Source: Actinoplanes sichuanensis (GTDB lineage: Bacteria > Actinomycetota > Actinomycetes > Mycobacteriales > Micromonosporaceae). Taken from it: 64,000 nt of DNA. A program made the position numbers and the translations under genes. The stretch is from positions 6,448,001 to 6,512,000 of the forward strand of contig NZ_AP028461.1 of NCBI RefSeq assembly GCF_033097365.1. Direction: 5' to 3'. Below the pieces are notes generated by a model, which was not told where the DNA came from, did no database searches, and was given only the letters and a program-made list of their open reading frames with translations. Positions within the stretch are counted from its first letter, which is position 1. Each line of letters opens with the position of its first letter. Below are positions 42,179 through 49,731 of this stretch, piece after piece.

Positions 42179-42964
42179 CTAGCCGTGCTTGACGGTCAGG
42201 CTGTAGAACTTCACCTTCGCGCCGTTGGTGGTGCTCTCCGACGACGACTGGTTGTAGGAACCCGCCTTGAAGTACTGGCGGTACGGATTGAAGGCCGACG
42301 GGATCGTGTACGCGGTGGTCGTACCGTTGATGGTGAGCCTGAGGTTGTTGCCGTTGACGTTGATGACGTAGGTCCACTTCGTGCCGAGCGCCACGGTGCC
42401 GACCTTGTGCAGGGTCTGGCCGCTGGCGTCCGGTGAGTTCTGGGTGCCGAAGTAGATGTCGCCGTTCGGGCGGTAGTAGAGCTCGGCCAGGGGCTTGGTG
42501 GACGTGCCGCCGGTGCCGAGCTTGACCTGCCCGACGGCGACGTTCTTCGTCACCGAAACGATCCGCAGCTGGGCGCTGAGTGTGTGGTTTCCGGCCAGCG
42601 TCCAGTTCGCGGCACTGCCGTTGGCGTTCATCTCGCGCAGCTCGGACCGGGCGTACTTCGAGTTCGGCGTGGTGACGCCCTTCTCCGGCGCCCAGAACGT
42701 CATCGAACCGTCGTTCTTGTCGGTCCAGAAGAAGGACGGGTTCGAGTAGCCGTTCGCGCCCTTGAGCTGCCCCGGAGAGATGGTGTCGGGGCTGCCGGGC
42801 GAACCGGTGGGCAGCTGGAGCGACCAGACCGAGAGGTCGAAGTTGCCGCCGGGCGGCAGGCTCGGGTCGAGCGTCGCGGCCGAGGCACTGCCGATGCCGA
42901 GGGCACCGAGAGCGCCGGCCGCGGCGGTGGACAGGGAGAGGGCGAGCACGGTGCGTCGCTGCAT
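42179..42964 (-). CDS. Secreted PL7-like polysaccharide (alginate-type) lyase
   Basis: 261 residues with an RR-containing signal (MQRRTVLALSLSTAAAGALGAL, ASA|A). The PL7 jelly-roll motifs are KYARSELREM (R(S/T)E(L/V)R block) and YFKAGSYNQ (carries the catalytic Tyr). The third family motif, usually Q(I/V)H, reads VAVGQVKLG here, so the general-base His position holds Lys. Substrate could therefore differ from alginate, or neutralisation may use another residue. It is convergent with the dioxygenase (the TAG lies in the IS target duplication) and divergent from a sugar-type symporter that could import its products. Confidence 0.87.
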   Translation of the reverse strand: MQRRTVLALSLSTAAAGALGALGIGSASAATLDPSLPPGGNFDLSVWSLQLPTGSPGSPDTISPGQLKGANGYSNPSFFWTDKNDGSMTFWAPEKGVTTPNSKYARSELREMNANGSAANWTLAGNHTLSAQLRIVSVTKNVAVGQVKLGTGGTSTKPLAELYYRPNGDIYFGTQNSPDASGQTLHKVGTVALGTKWTYVINVNGNNLRLTINGTTTAYTIPSAFNPYRQYFKAGSYNQSSSESTTNGAKVKFYSLTVKHG

Positions 42965-43073
42965 GGGGGATGACCTCGCTACCGTCGGGGGAATCGGCAA
43001 GACGGTTAACAGATAACCATCCTTACGATTGACACACAAGACCCCGACCCTTCTTTCATAGACTGCGATCACT

Positions 43074-43113
43074 GTGTTCCATGTATTGACAAGGTGTTCC
43101 ATGTAGCAGAACA
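43074..43113. promoter_or_regulatory. Tandem operator-like repeats between lyase and symporter genes
   Basis: GTGTTCCATGTA occurs twice (43074-43085 and 43094-43105), exactly 20 bp apart, about two helical turns. The second copy forms part of an inverted pair TGTTC...GAACA (43095-43113). It lies in the 203-bp divergent region of the PL7 and symporter genes. The IclR-type regulator encoded after the symporter is the likely user; IclR proteins often bind as tetramers to paired sites. Confidence 0.6.
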
Positions 43114-43167
43114 TCCGGTGCACGAAACGTCCCTGTAACGCGTGTCATGCACCGGAGGGGAGCTCAC

Positions 43168-44679
43168 GTGACCGCGCTCGACTGGGCAATACTCAGCGGA
43201 TACTTCCTGGTGATGGTCGGCATCGGCCTGTGGGCCAAGAGCCGCGTGCACAACGTCGCCGACTTCTTCACCGCACGAGGCCGGATCCCCTGGTGGCTGG
43301 CCGGCATCTCGCATCACATGTCCGGCTACAGCGCGGTCATGTTCGTGGCCTTCGCCGCCGTCGCCTACAACTACGGCCTCGCCATGTACGTGTGGTGGGC
43401 CCTCACCATCGGTCTCGGCGTGGGCATCGGCGCGTTCGTCTTCGCCGCCCGCTGGAACCGGCTGCGTTCCAAGCACGGGGTGGCGTCCCCGCTGGAGTAC
43501 CTGGCCCGCCGCTACAACCTGCCCACCCAGCAGGCCCTCGCCTACAGCGGGGCGCTGCTCAAGGTGGTCGACATCGCGGCCAAGTGGGTGGCCATCTCGA
43601 TCCTGCTGCGCGGGTTCGCCGGCGTGCCGATCATCTGGGGCATCCTGATCACCGGCGTCGTCACGCTCGTCTACATCACCCTCGGCGGGCTCTGGGCCGA
43701 CGTGCTCACCGACTTCGGGCAGTTCGTCATCCAGGCCGTGGCCGGCATCGCGATGTTCTTCGCGTTCCTGGCCCACCTCGGCGGCGTGTCGGCACTGTGG
43801 ACGATGTGGGGCGACCTGCCGGACGGGCACGGCGATCCGTTCAGTGGGCCGTACACCATGACGTTCTTCCTGGCCCTGCTCTTCATCAAGACGTTCGAGT
43901 ACAACGGCGGCATGTGGAACCTGGCGCAGCGCTACATGGCCGCGCCGTCCGGCTCGGCCGCGAAACGGTCCGCGCTGCTGTCCAGCGGGCTGTGGCTGGT
44001 CTGGCCGCTGATCCTGTTCCTACCGATGTTCGCGGCGCCGCTGATCGTGCCCGGTCTGGCCAACGCCGAGCAGGCGTACGTCGAACTGGCCAAGACCCTG
44101 CTGCCGCCCGGTGTGATCGGCCTGGTACTGGCCGGCTTCTTCTCGCACACCATGGCGATGGTCTCCTCGGACGCCAACGTGATCTCGTCGGTGGTCACCC
44201 GGGACATCGCGCCGGTGCTGGTCCGGGCGGTGCGCAACCTCAGCGAACGGGCCGAGCTGACCTTCGCCCGGGTCACCACGTTCACCTTCGTGGTGATCAG
44301 CATGGTCATCGCGATCAGCACCGAGGGCCAGGGCGTGGTCCTGAAGATCGTGGTCGACCTGGTCGCCGCCACGATGGGACCGATCTCGATCCCGCTGATG
44401 CTCGGACTGCTCCCCTGGTTCCGGCGCAGTGGCCCGACCGCCGCCCTGGTCTCGTGGGCGGCCGGCCTCGGCGTCTGGGTCGTCGTCAAATGGATCATGG
44501 AGGAGACCAGTCAGACCATGGTGGTCGGCGTCCCGCTGGTCACGTCCCTGGTGCTGTACGTCGCGATCGGCCTGCTCCGGCCGGAGCGCACCGCCGAACG
44601 TGACACCCTGATCGATTCGCTGGAGACCGATCCGGCCGTCGATGCGGTGGCCGTCGAGGAAGGCCGGCCGGCCCGATAA
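43168..44679 (+). CDS. Sodium:solute symporter (SSS family)
   Basis: 503 residues, about 13-14 membrane helices. Typical SSS elements are LDWAILSGYFLVMVGIGLWAK (first helix), SVHN/ADFFTARGRIPWWLAGISHHMSGYSAVMF and the long GLWADVLTDFGQFVIQAVAGI signature. GTG 43168 was chosen with GGAGGGGA just upstream; an ATG at 43147 would add seven residues before the ribosome site. It is divergent from a PL7 lyase and 19 nt before an IclR gene, so uptake of lyase products (uronates or oligosaccharides) is a reasonable inference. Confidence 0.9.
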   Translation: MTALDWAILSGYFLVMVGIGLWAKSRVHNVADFFTARGRIPWWLAGISHHMSGYSAVMFVAFAAVAYNYGLAMYVWWALTIGLGVGIGAFVFAARWNRLRSKHGVASPLEYLARRYNLPTQQALAYSGALLKVVDIAAKWVAISILLRGFAGVPIIWGILITGVVTLVYITLGGLWADVLTDFGQFVIQAVAGIAMFFAFLAHLGGVSALWTMWGDLPDGHGDPFSGPYTMTFFLALLFIKTFEYNGGMWNLAQRYMAAPSGSAAKRSALLSSGLWLVWPLILFLPMFAAPLIVPGLANAEQAYVELAKTLLPPGVIGLVLAGFFSHTMAMVSSDANVISSVVTRDIAPVLVRAVRNLSERAELTFARVTTFTFVVISMVIAISTEGQGVVLKIVVDLVAATMGPISIPLMLGLLPWFRRSGPTAALVSWAAGLGVWVVVKWIMEETSQTMVVGVPLVTSLVLYVAIGLLRPERTAERDTLIDSLETDPAVDAVAVEEGRPAR

Positions 44680-44698
44680 CGACCAGTAGGCTGACCTC

Positions 44699-45475
44699 GT
44701 GGTGAGGGAAGGCAGTTCCATCGACAAGACGCTGGCGGTGCTCGAAGCGCTGGCCGAGCACCACCGCGTCACCGACATCGCCGTCGCGACGGGCGTCTCC
44801 AAGTCGACCGTGCACCGCATCCTCCAAGCACTGGTCACCTGGGGATTCGCCCGTCCCGACGGGCTCGGCAGCTACGAGCCCGGGCCGCGGATCCTCACCC
44901 TGGCCGGGCGGGTCATGCACCGGTTCGACCCGGCCCGGCAGGCGTCCGGCGCACTGCACGCGCTCTGCGAGGCCACCGGGTTCACCACACACTTCGCGAT
45001 CCGCAGCGTCGACGAGGCGGTCTACGTCGACAAGCAGGAGGGGCGGCGGCCCTATCAGATGCCGTCCCGGGTCGGGATGAGCCTCGCCCTGCACACCACG
45101 GCCATCGGTAAGGCGATCCTGGCCGAGCTCAGCGACTCCGAGGTGCAGGCGATCAGCCGGCGCACCGGGCTGCCGCGGCGTACACCCAACACGCTCACCA
45201 GCGAAGAGGACCTGCTCACGCATCTGGCCCGGGTCCGGGCGGTGGGCTACGCGATCGACGACGAGGAGAACGAGCCGGGGATCCGCTGCGTCGGGGCGGC
45301 CGTCTTCGACCACACCGGGCAGGTGCTCGGCGGGATCTCCATCTCCACTCTCGCGCTCGACATGGACATGGCGGGGGTGGAGGCACGAGCGGCCGAGGTG
45401 ATCGCGGCGGCCCGTCAGGTGTCGGCCGCCCTCGGGGCATCCGCCCCGGCCGCCGTCACACCGCCCGCCCTTTAG
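44699..45475 (+). CDS. IclR-family transcriptional regulator
   Basis: 258 residues. The N-terminal winged helix (SSIDKTLAVLEALAEHHRVTDIAVATGVSKSTVHRILQALVTWGFA) is followed by the IclR effector domain (HALCEATGFTTHFAIR, LHTTAIGKAILAEL, RAVGYAIDDEENEPGIRCVGAAVFDHTGQVLGGISIS). GTG 44699 is the start, 19 nt downstream of the symporter, so they are likely co-transcribed. It probably senses a breakdown product of the lyase and binds the repeated GTGTTCCATGTA sites at 43074-43113. Confidence 0.93.
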   Translation: MVREGSSIDKTLAVLEALAEHHRVTDIAVATGVSKSTVHRILQALVTWGFARPDGLGSYEPGPRILTLAGRVMHRFDPARQASGALHALCEATGFTTHFAIRSVDEAVYVDKQEGRRPYQMPSRVGMSLALHTTAIGKAILAELSDSEVQAISRRTGLPRRTPNTLTSEEDLLTHLARVRAVGYAIDDEENEPGIRCVGAAVFDHTGQVLGGISISTLALDMDMAGVEARAAEVIAAARQVSAALGASAPAAVTPPAL

Positions 45476-45479
45476 CGGC

Positions 45480-45509
45480 GGCCGCCGTCGGCGTCTTTTC
45501 ACGGCGGCC
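45480..45509. terminator. Hairpin between convergent IclR and membrane-protein genes
   Basis: GGCCGCCGT (45480-45488) pairs perfectly with ACGGCGGCC (45501-45509) around a 12-nt loop containing TCTTTTC, directly after the IclR stop. Confidence 0.65.
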
Positions 45510-45586
45510 TGCCCACCGTCAGTCTGCCGGGCGTTTTCGGGGGGCTTCCGCAGGGCGCTCCGCCGGCGTTTTCGGACGGTCGGCGG

Positions 45587-47266
45587 TTACAGTGCGGCTT
45601 CCGCCGGTCGCCTCCCGCACAGGTGACGGCGGGACAGCGTCAGCGCCGTGAGGCTCAGCGCGATGCCGATGTAGACCGGCGCCAGGTGTACGAGGTCGGT
45701 GTAGCCGATCACCATGTGCACCGCCACGGCCGGCAGAAAACCGGCCGCCGCCGAACCGGCCAGTGTCCACCACACCCAGGTATCGCCTCGCCGCCAGCCC
45801 CACATGCTCAGGGTGATCACCGCCAGCGCGGCGGCGATCAGGGCGCCGCCGAAACCGGCTCGGTCGTGGGCCACGAACGGCAGCAGGCGGGGGTTCGCGT
45901 GCCGCAGCGGATCGGCGTGGGTGCGCAGGAAACCGAGGTCGGTGGTGACGAACACGTCGGTCAGGCCGACCACCGACACCACCACACCGCCGATCAGCAG
46001 GCCCACCCCGGTGACGATCATGAGGAGCTGACCGGTCAGGGCGCGGCGGCGGTCCGGCTCCGGGCCGTCCGGGAGCAGCGTCCATCGTGGGGTGTCCGGG
46101 CGGCGCGCCACCGCCAGCACGAACATCGGGGCCAGCACGATCGTCACCGCGGCGTGCAACGGCTCGACGAAACCGCCAGACCCCAGGAAGTACAGGATGC
46201 TGGGGAACCCGACCGCGCCGGACAGCAGGTAGGCCGTCCGGGCCCACGGCCAGCCCCGCCGTAGGCCACCCCAGGCCAGACCGGCGTACAGGACTCCGAT
46301 GGCGATCATCGTGCCGGACATGGTGATCCGGTCGTGCTGCAGGAACGGGACCAGACGCTCGTTCAGAGCCGCGAGCTGTTCGCGGCGCATGCCCAGGTAG
46401 TCGTTGTCGTACCAGAGCAGCACCGGGCCCAGGGTGATCAGCGCGGCGCCGATCCCGGCACCGATCATCCCCAGGCCGACCAGCAGGCCCCAGATCCAGG
46501 CCGGCCAGCGGCGCGGATCCGTCCCGGCGTCGCGCGGGCCGGGGGCGGACTCGGTCGGCGTCTCGGCTTCGATGACCCGCTGGAACCAGCCCGGTCCGGC
46601 GGCGACCAGCACCTCCGTGGTGGCCAGCACGATCGCGTCCGGGTCGGCCAGTGCCCGCCGCGCCCCCGCCACGGCCGGATCGGTGAGACGGACGATGCCG
46701 GGACCGACGACGCCCATACCGGGCTGCCCAGCGCCCATACCGGTACCCGCCGTCCCGATACCGGTACCCGCCGTCCCCCTACCGCCCTCCGCCGCACCCA
46801 TACCGGCCGCCGCCGCACCCCCATCAGCCTTCACCCCACCCGCGGCGGTCTCCGCCGCGTCCTCGGCGGCCTGTTCGGTGAGGACGTGGTCGACGTATGG
46901 TTCGAGGGCAGCGGCGACCGCCGGATCGGCGGTCCGGGCCCAGACCGGGCAGCGGCGCCCGGTGGTGGCCGCGCGCACGGCCGGGACGTCGGCCATCGTC
47001 ACCGGACCGATTTCGATCAGACCAGCGCCCTGTACGGGAAGGGCGCGGATCGCGTCTCGCGCGTGCCGGACCGGCACCGTGGCGCCCAGCCGGGCGGCCA
47101 GGCCGGGTGGTGCCGATGGGTGGGCGAAGACCGCCGCCACCGCCCGTGCCCCGAAGGGCCGGGCGGTCAGCGTCGCCAGCAGGTGCAACGCGGCACGCTG
47201 GGACCGCTGCCGACCGAGGACGCGTGCGGTGATCGGGCGGAGCGGGTGATAGGTCCAGTCCGGCAC
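45587..47266 (-). CDS. Membrane protein with DHODH-like N-terminus and Gly-rich tandem repeats
   Basis: 559 residues from GTG 47266. Residues 1-~135 resemble the front of dihydroorotate-dehydrogenase-type barrels (PDWTYHPLRPITARVLG, LPVQGAGLIEIGPVT), but the flavin- and orotate-binding parts are absent, so no such activity is expected. Residues ~145-190 are a Gly/Ala/Met low-complexity run of seven-residue repeats (GTAGTGM/I). The second half has about eight membrane helices in two similar groups; each has a loop with NERLVPFLQHDRITMSGTM or NPRLLPFVAHDRAGFGGAL, pointing to an internal duplication. Function unknown. It is 10 nt downstream of the flavin monooxygenase gene (same strand). Confidence 0.75.
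   Translation of the reverse strand: MPDWTYHPLRPITARVLGRQRSQRAALHLLATLTARPFGARAVAAVFAHPSAPPGLAARLGATVPVRHARDAIRALPVQGAGLIEIGPVTMADVPAVRAATTGRRCPVWARTADPAVAAALEPYVDHVLTEQAAEDAAETAAGGVKADGGAAAAGMGAAEGGRGTAGTGIGTAGTGMGAGQPGMGVVGPGIVRLTDPAVAGARRALADPDAIVLATTEVLVAAGPGWFQRVIEAETPTESAPGPRDAGTDPRRWPAWIWGLLVGLGMIGAGIGAALITLGPVLLWYDNDYLGMRREQLAALNERLVPFLQHDRITMSGTMIAIGVLYAGLAWGGLRRGWPWARTAYLLSGAVGFPSILYFLGSGGFVEPLHAAVTIVLAPMFVLAVARRPDTPRWTLLPDGPEPDRRRALTGQLLMIVTGVGLLIGGVVVSVVGLTDVFVTTDLGFLRTHADPLRHANPRLLPFVAHDRAGFGGALIAAALAVITLSMWGWRRGDTWVWWTLAGSAAAGFLPAVAVHMVIGYTDLVHLAPVYIGIALSLTALTLSRRHLCGRRPAEAAL
46737..46777. repeat. Two exact 20-bp repeats with a 21-bp period inside a gene
   Basis: ATACCGGTACCCGCCGTCCC occurs at 46737-46756 and 46758-46777. 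On the coding (minus) strand it encodes the repeated G-T-A-G-T-G unit. Degenerate copies flank it. Such slippage-prone repeats can vary in number between strains without shifting frame. Confidence 0.85.
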
Positions 47267-47276
47267 GCGGACATGA

Positions 47277-48461
47277 TCACACGCGGAAGCCGATCACCGG
47301 TGTCATGCCCCGGAGCACCGCCTCGGCCGGCACGAGGCGAGCCAGCAGGTCCCGGGCCGCGGCCGCGGGGGGCCAGGCGATCTGGCCGATCGTGTTGAGC
47401 CGGGCCGAACGGGTCACGACCGCCTGCGTGCGAGGGCGGCGCAGCGCGTCGTAACGGGCCAGGCCGGTGGCCGTGTCGACGTCCCCGGCCAGGCAGTCGG
47501 CCAGCACCACCGCGTCCTCCAGCGCCTGGCAGCCGCCCTGGCCGAGGCTGGGGGTCATGGCGTGCGCGGCGTCGCCGACCAGCACCGTCGTCCCGTGCAC
47601 GAACGACGGCAGCGGCGGCAGGTCGTAGAGATCGTGCCGGAGCACCGCCTCGGGATCGACGCCGTCCAGCAATGTCGGAATCGGGTCCGGCCAGCCACCG
47701 AATCGGCGCACCACCTCGGCGAACTCGGAGGCGGCCAGCGAAACGGGGACCGGGCCACCAGGACCCGCCGCGCCGCCGTCCGAAACGACCGCATTGCCTT
47801 CCGGGATGGCAGCGCCGCCTTTGGGGGCGGCTGAGCTGCCTTCCGGGACCGTTGCCGTTCCGAAGCAGTAGACGGCGCCGCCCGGAAGCGGGGCGTAACC
47901 GAATCGCTCGCCGCGACCCCACAGCACCGCGCCCTCGCCCAGGGGTGGCAGCGGGCGGGTGACCATGCGCCAGGCGGTGTGTCCCGCGTATCGAGGCCGG
48001 ACGTTCGGCCACAACCGGGACCGGATCGTGCTGCGCAGGCCGTCGGCGGCGACCACGAGATCGGCGTCCGGTGGGTCGGTCACGGTTTCGCCGGGACGGA
48101 GGACCTCGTCCGGCAGTGCGGTGAGCAGCGCCTCCAGCAGCCGGCCCCGGTGCAGCACGACTACCGGGTGACCGAATCGGCGTTCCAGCTCGGCCGAGGT
48201 GACCCGGGTCAGCCAGCGGCCGCGGAGGTCCTTCGCACCGCCGGCGACCTCCCTCTCGGACCGTTTCCGCACCTCGTCGAGCAGGCCGAGCCGGTCCAGG
48301 GCGTGCAGCGCGTTGGGCCACAGCGAGATGCCGGCGCCGACCTCGGTGAACGCGGGCGCCCGTTCATGCACGGTGACCCGCCAGCCGACCCGCCGCAACG
48401 CGACCGCGGTCGCCAGCCCGCCGATGCCGCCCCCGATGATCGCCGCGACTCTCTCCGTCAT
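47277..48461 (-). CDS. FAD-dependent aromatic-type monooxygenase
   Basis: 394-residue group A flavoprotein hydroxylase. Dinucleotide fold IIGGGIGGLATAVALRRVGW, GAGISLWPNALHALDRLGL, the DG motif ADLVVAADGLRSTIR, and TVLVGDAAHAMTPSLGQGGCQALEDAVVLA. About residues 208-240 form a Gly/Ala/Pro low-complexity insert (built of PEGSSAAPKGGAAIPEG-like units) inside the substrate-side sheet, not normal for this family. It is likely to hydroxylate or epoxidise an aromatic or polyene; substrate unknown. ATG 48461. Confidence 0.88.
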   Translation of the reverse strand: MTERVAAIIGGGIGGLATAVALRRVGWRVTVHERAPAFTEVGAGISLWPNALHALDRLGLLDEVRKRSEREVAGGAKDLRGRWLTRVTSAELERRFGHPVVVLHRGRLLEALLTALPDEVLRPGETVTDPPDADLVVAADGLRSTIRSRLWPNVRPRYAGHTAWRMVTRPLPPLGEGAVLWGRGERFGYAPLPGGAVYCFGTATVPEGSSAAPKGGAAIPEGNAVVSDGGAAGPGGPVPVSLAASEFAEVVRRFGGWPDPIPTLLDGVDPEAVLRHDLYDLPPLPSFVHGTTVLVGDAAHAMTPSLGQGGCQALEDAVVLADCLAGDVDTATGLARYDALRRPRTQAVVTRSARLNTIGQIAWPPAAAARDLLARLVPAEAVLRGMTPVIGFRV

Positions 48462-48633
48462 ACCGCGACTGTAGGCGTGTTGATCATCCGGTCCGCTGGC
48501 GAGCTGTCCCGGCCGGCACCGATCCGGTGGAGGTCGGCGACGACGGTGTGTCGGAAATCCACCAGAGCCATCCGACCGATTTCACGCTTCCGGCTGCGGG
48601 TATCCGTACCGCAAAAGGGATAAAGTCCCCGGC

Positions 48634-49065
48634 ATGGCCACGCCTACCTTCGTCTACGACGGTGACTGCGCGTTCTGCAGCAGTTGCGCCCGGTTCATCG
48701 AGCGCCGGATCCCGACCCGCGCCCGCCTGGTCCCGTGGCAGTTCACCGACCTGGGGGCGCTCGGTCTCACCAGCGACGAGTGTGAGCAGGCGGTGCAGTG
48801 GGTGGGCGACACCCGGGCGGCCGGGCCGGATGCGTTCGCGCTGCTGCTGCGGGACGCCGGTCGGATGTGGCAGGTGCCGGGGGCGGCGCTGCAGTGGACG
48901 CCGGTGCGTCTGCTGGCCTGGCCGGCGTACCGCTGGATCTCCCGGCACCGGCACATGCTGCCCGGCGGCACCGCCGCCTGCTCCCTGCCACAGGCGGAGC
49001 GGAACCGGATGATCGACACGCCGCCGAAAGAACGTATTACGCCGTTTATCACTGATTTGGGCTGA
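48634..49065 (+). CDS. DCC-family thiol-disulfide oxidoreductase-like protein
   Basis: 143 residues. The family signature FVYDGDCAFCSSCARF gives a CxxC at Cys12-Cys15 right after the first beta strand, as in DUF393/DCC (YuxK-like) thioredoxin-fold proteins. RLVPWQFTDL and GRMWQVPGAALQWTPVRLLAWPAYRWI match the rest of the fold. It starts an apparent three-gene unit with a DUF5819 protein (40 nt on) and an HTTM protein. DCC domains are known next to or fused with HTTM membrane proteins. Confidence 0.88.
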   Translation: MATPTFVYDGDCAFCSSCARFIERRIPTRARLVPWQFTDLGALGLTSDECEQAVQWVGDTRAAGPDAFALLLRDAGRMWQVPGAALQWTPVRLLAWPAYRWISRHRHMLPGGTAACSLPQAERNRMIDTPPKERITPFITDLG

Positions 49066-49104
49066 CCATCGGGCGGTAAACCCGATGGAAGGCGGAAAAC
49101 CCAA

Positions 49105-49731
49105 GTGCGGCAACGGTACGGAGAACTCGACGACAAGCGGCTACGCCTGGCCAAGGGGGCCGTCGCCGGTCTGTGCGCGACCGCCGCCCTGGCCCACGTG
49201 CTGCTGGTGTTCCTGCACGTGGCGCCGTCGAACCCGGTCTCCCAGCGCTACCAGGAGCAGATCGACGCCTGGATCAACCCGTACTTCGAGCAGAACTGGC
49301 TGCTCTTCGCGCCCAATCCGGAACCCACCCGGACGTACATCTACGCGCGCACCGGCTGGGACACACCGGAGGGCGGCCACGGCACCAGCGACTGGCTGGA
49401 CATCACCGCCGCCGACGACGCCGCGATCACCCACAACCCTTACCCGAGTCGTACGAACCAGAGCATGCTCCGCCGCGCGTGGAGCGCCTACCAGTGGGCG
49501 CACGGCGACAGTGACGTGTCCGAGAACGAATGGGCGCAGATCCGGGCCGAGTACCTGCGCAACATCGCCGTGCAGCGGGCCACCCCGCTCAGCCCGCAGC
49601 CGTTCCAGGTGATCCGCCTGAAGGTCGTGACGGAACCGATCACGGTGCCCGGCGACACCTCGGAGACCGGCTCGGCCGAACCCGTTACCAGGATCCTGCC
49701 CTGGTGGAATGTGACGTCCGATGGCAGTTGA
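49105..49731 (+). CDS. DUF5819-like membrane-anchored protein
   Basis: 208 residues from GTG 49105, with GGCGGAAAA upstream. One N-terminal membrane helix (GLCATAALAHVLLVFLHVAPSNPV) precedes an extracytoplasmic domain with the conserved block YQEQIDAWINPYFEQNWLLFAPNP. This pattern is found in DUF5819 proteins encoded beside HTTM proteins. The 3' end overlaps the HTTM gene by 11 nt, so they are translationally coupled. Activity unknown. Confidence 0.8.
   Translation: MRQRYGELDDKRLRLAKGAVAGLCATAALAHVLLVFLHVAPSNPVSQRYQEQIDAWINPYFEQNWLLFAPNPEPTRTYIYARTGWDTPEGGHGTSDWLDITAADDAAITHNPYPSRTNQSMLRRAWSAYQWAHGDSDVSENEWAQIRAEYLRNIAVQRATPLSPQPFQVIRLKVVTEPITVPGDTSETGSAEPVTRILPWWNVTSDGS

Noticed and set aside
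41146..42182. IS as a disruptive insertion
   Set aside because: Both flanking genes keep their full reading frames and stop codons because CTAG was duplicated.
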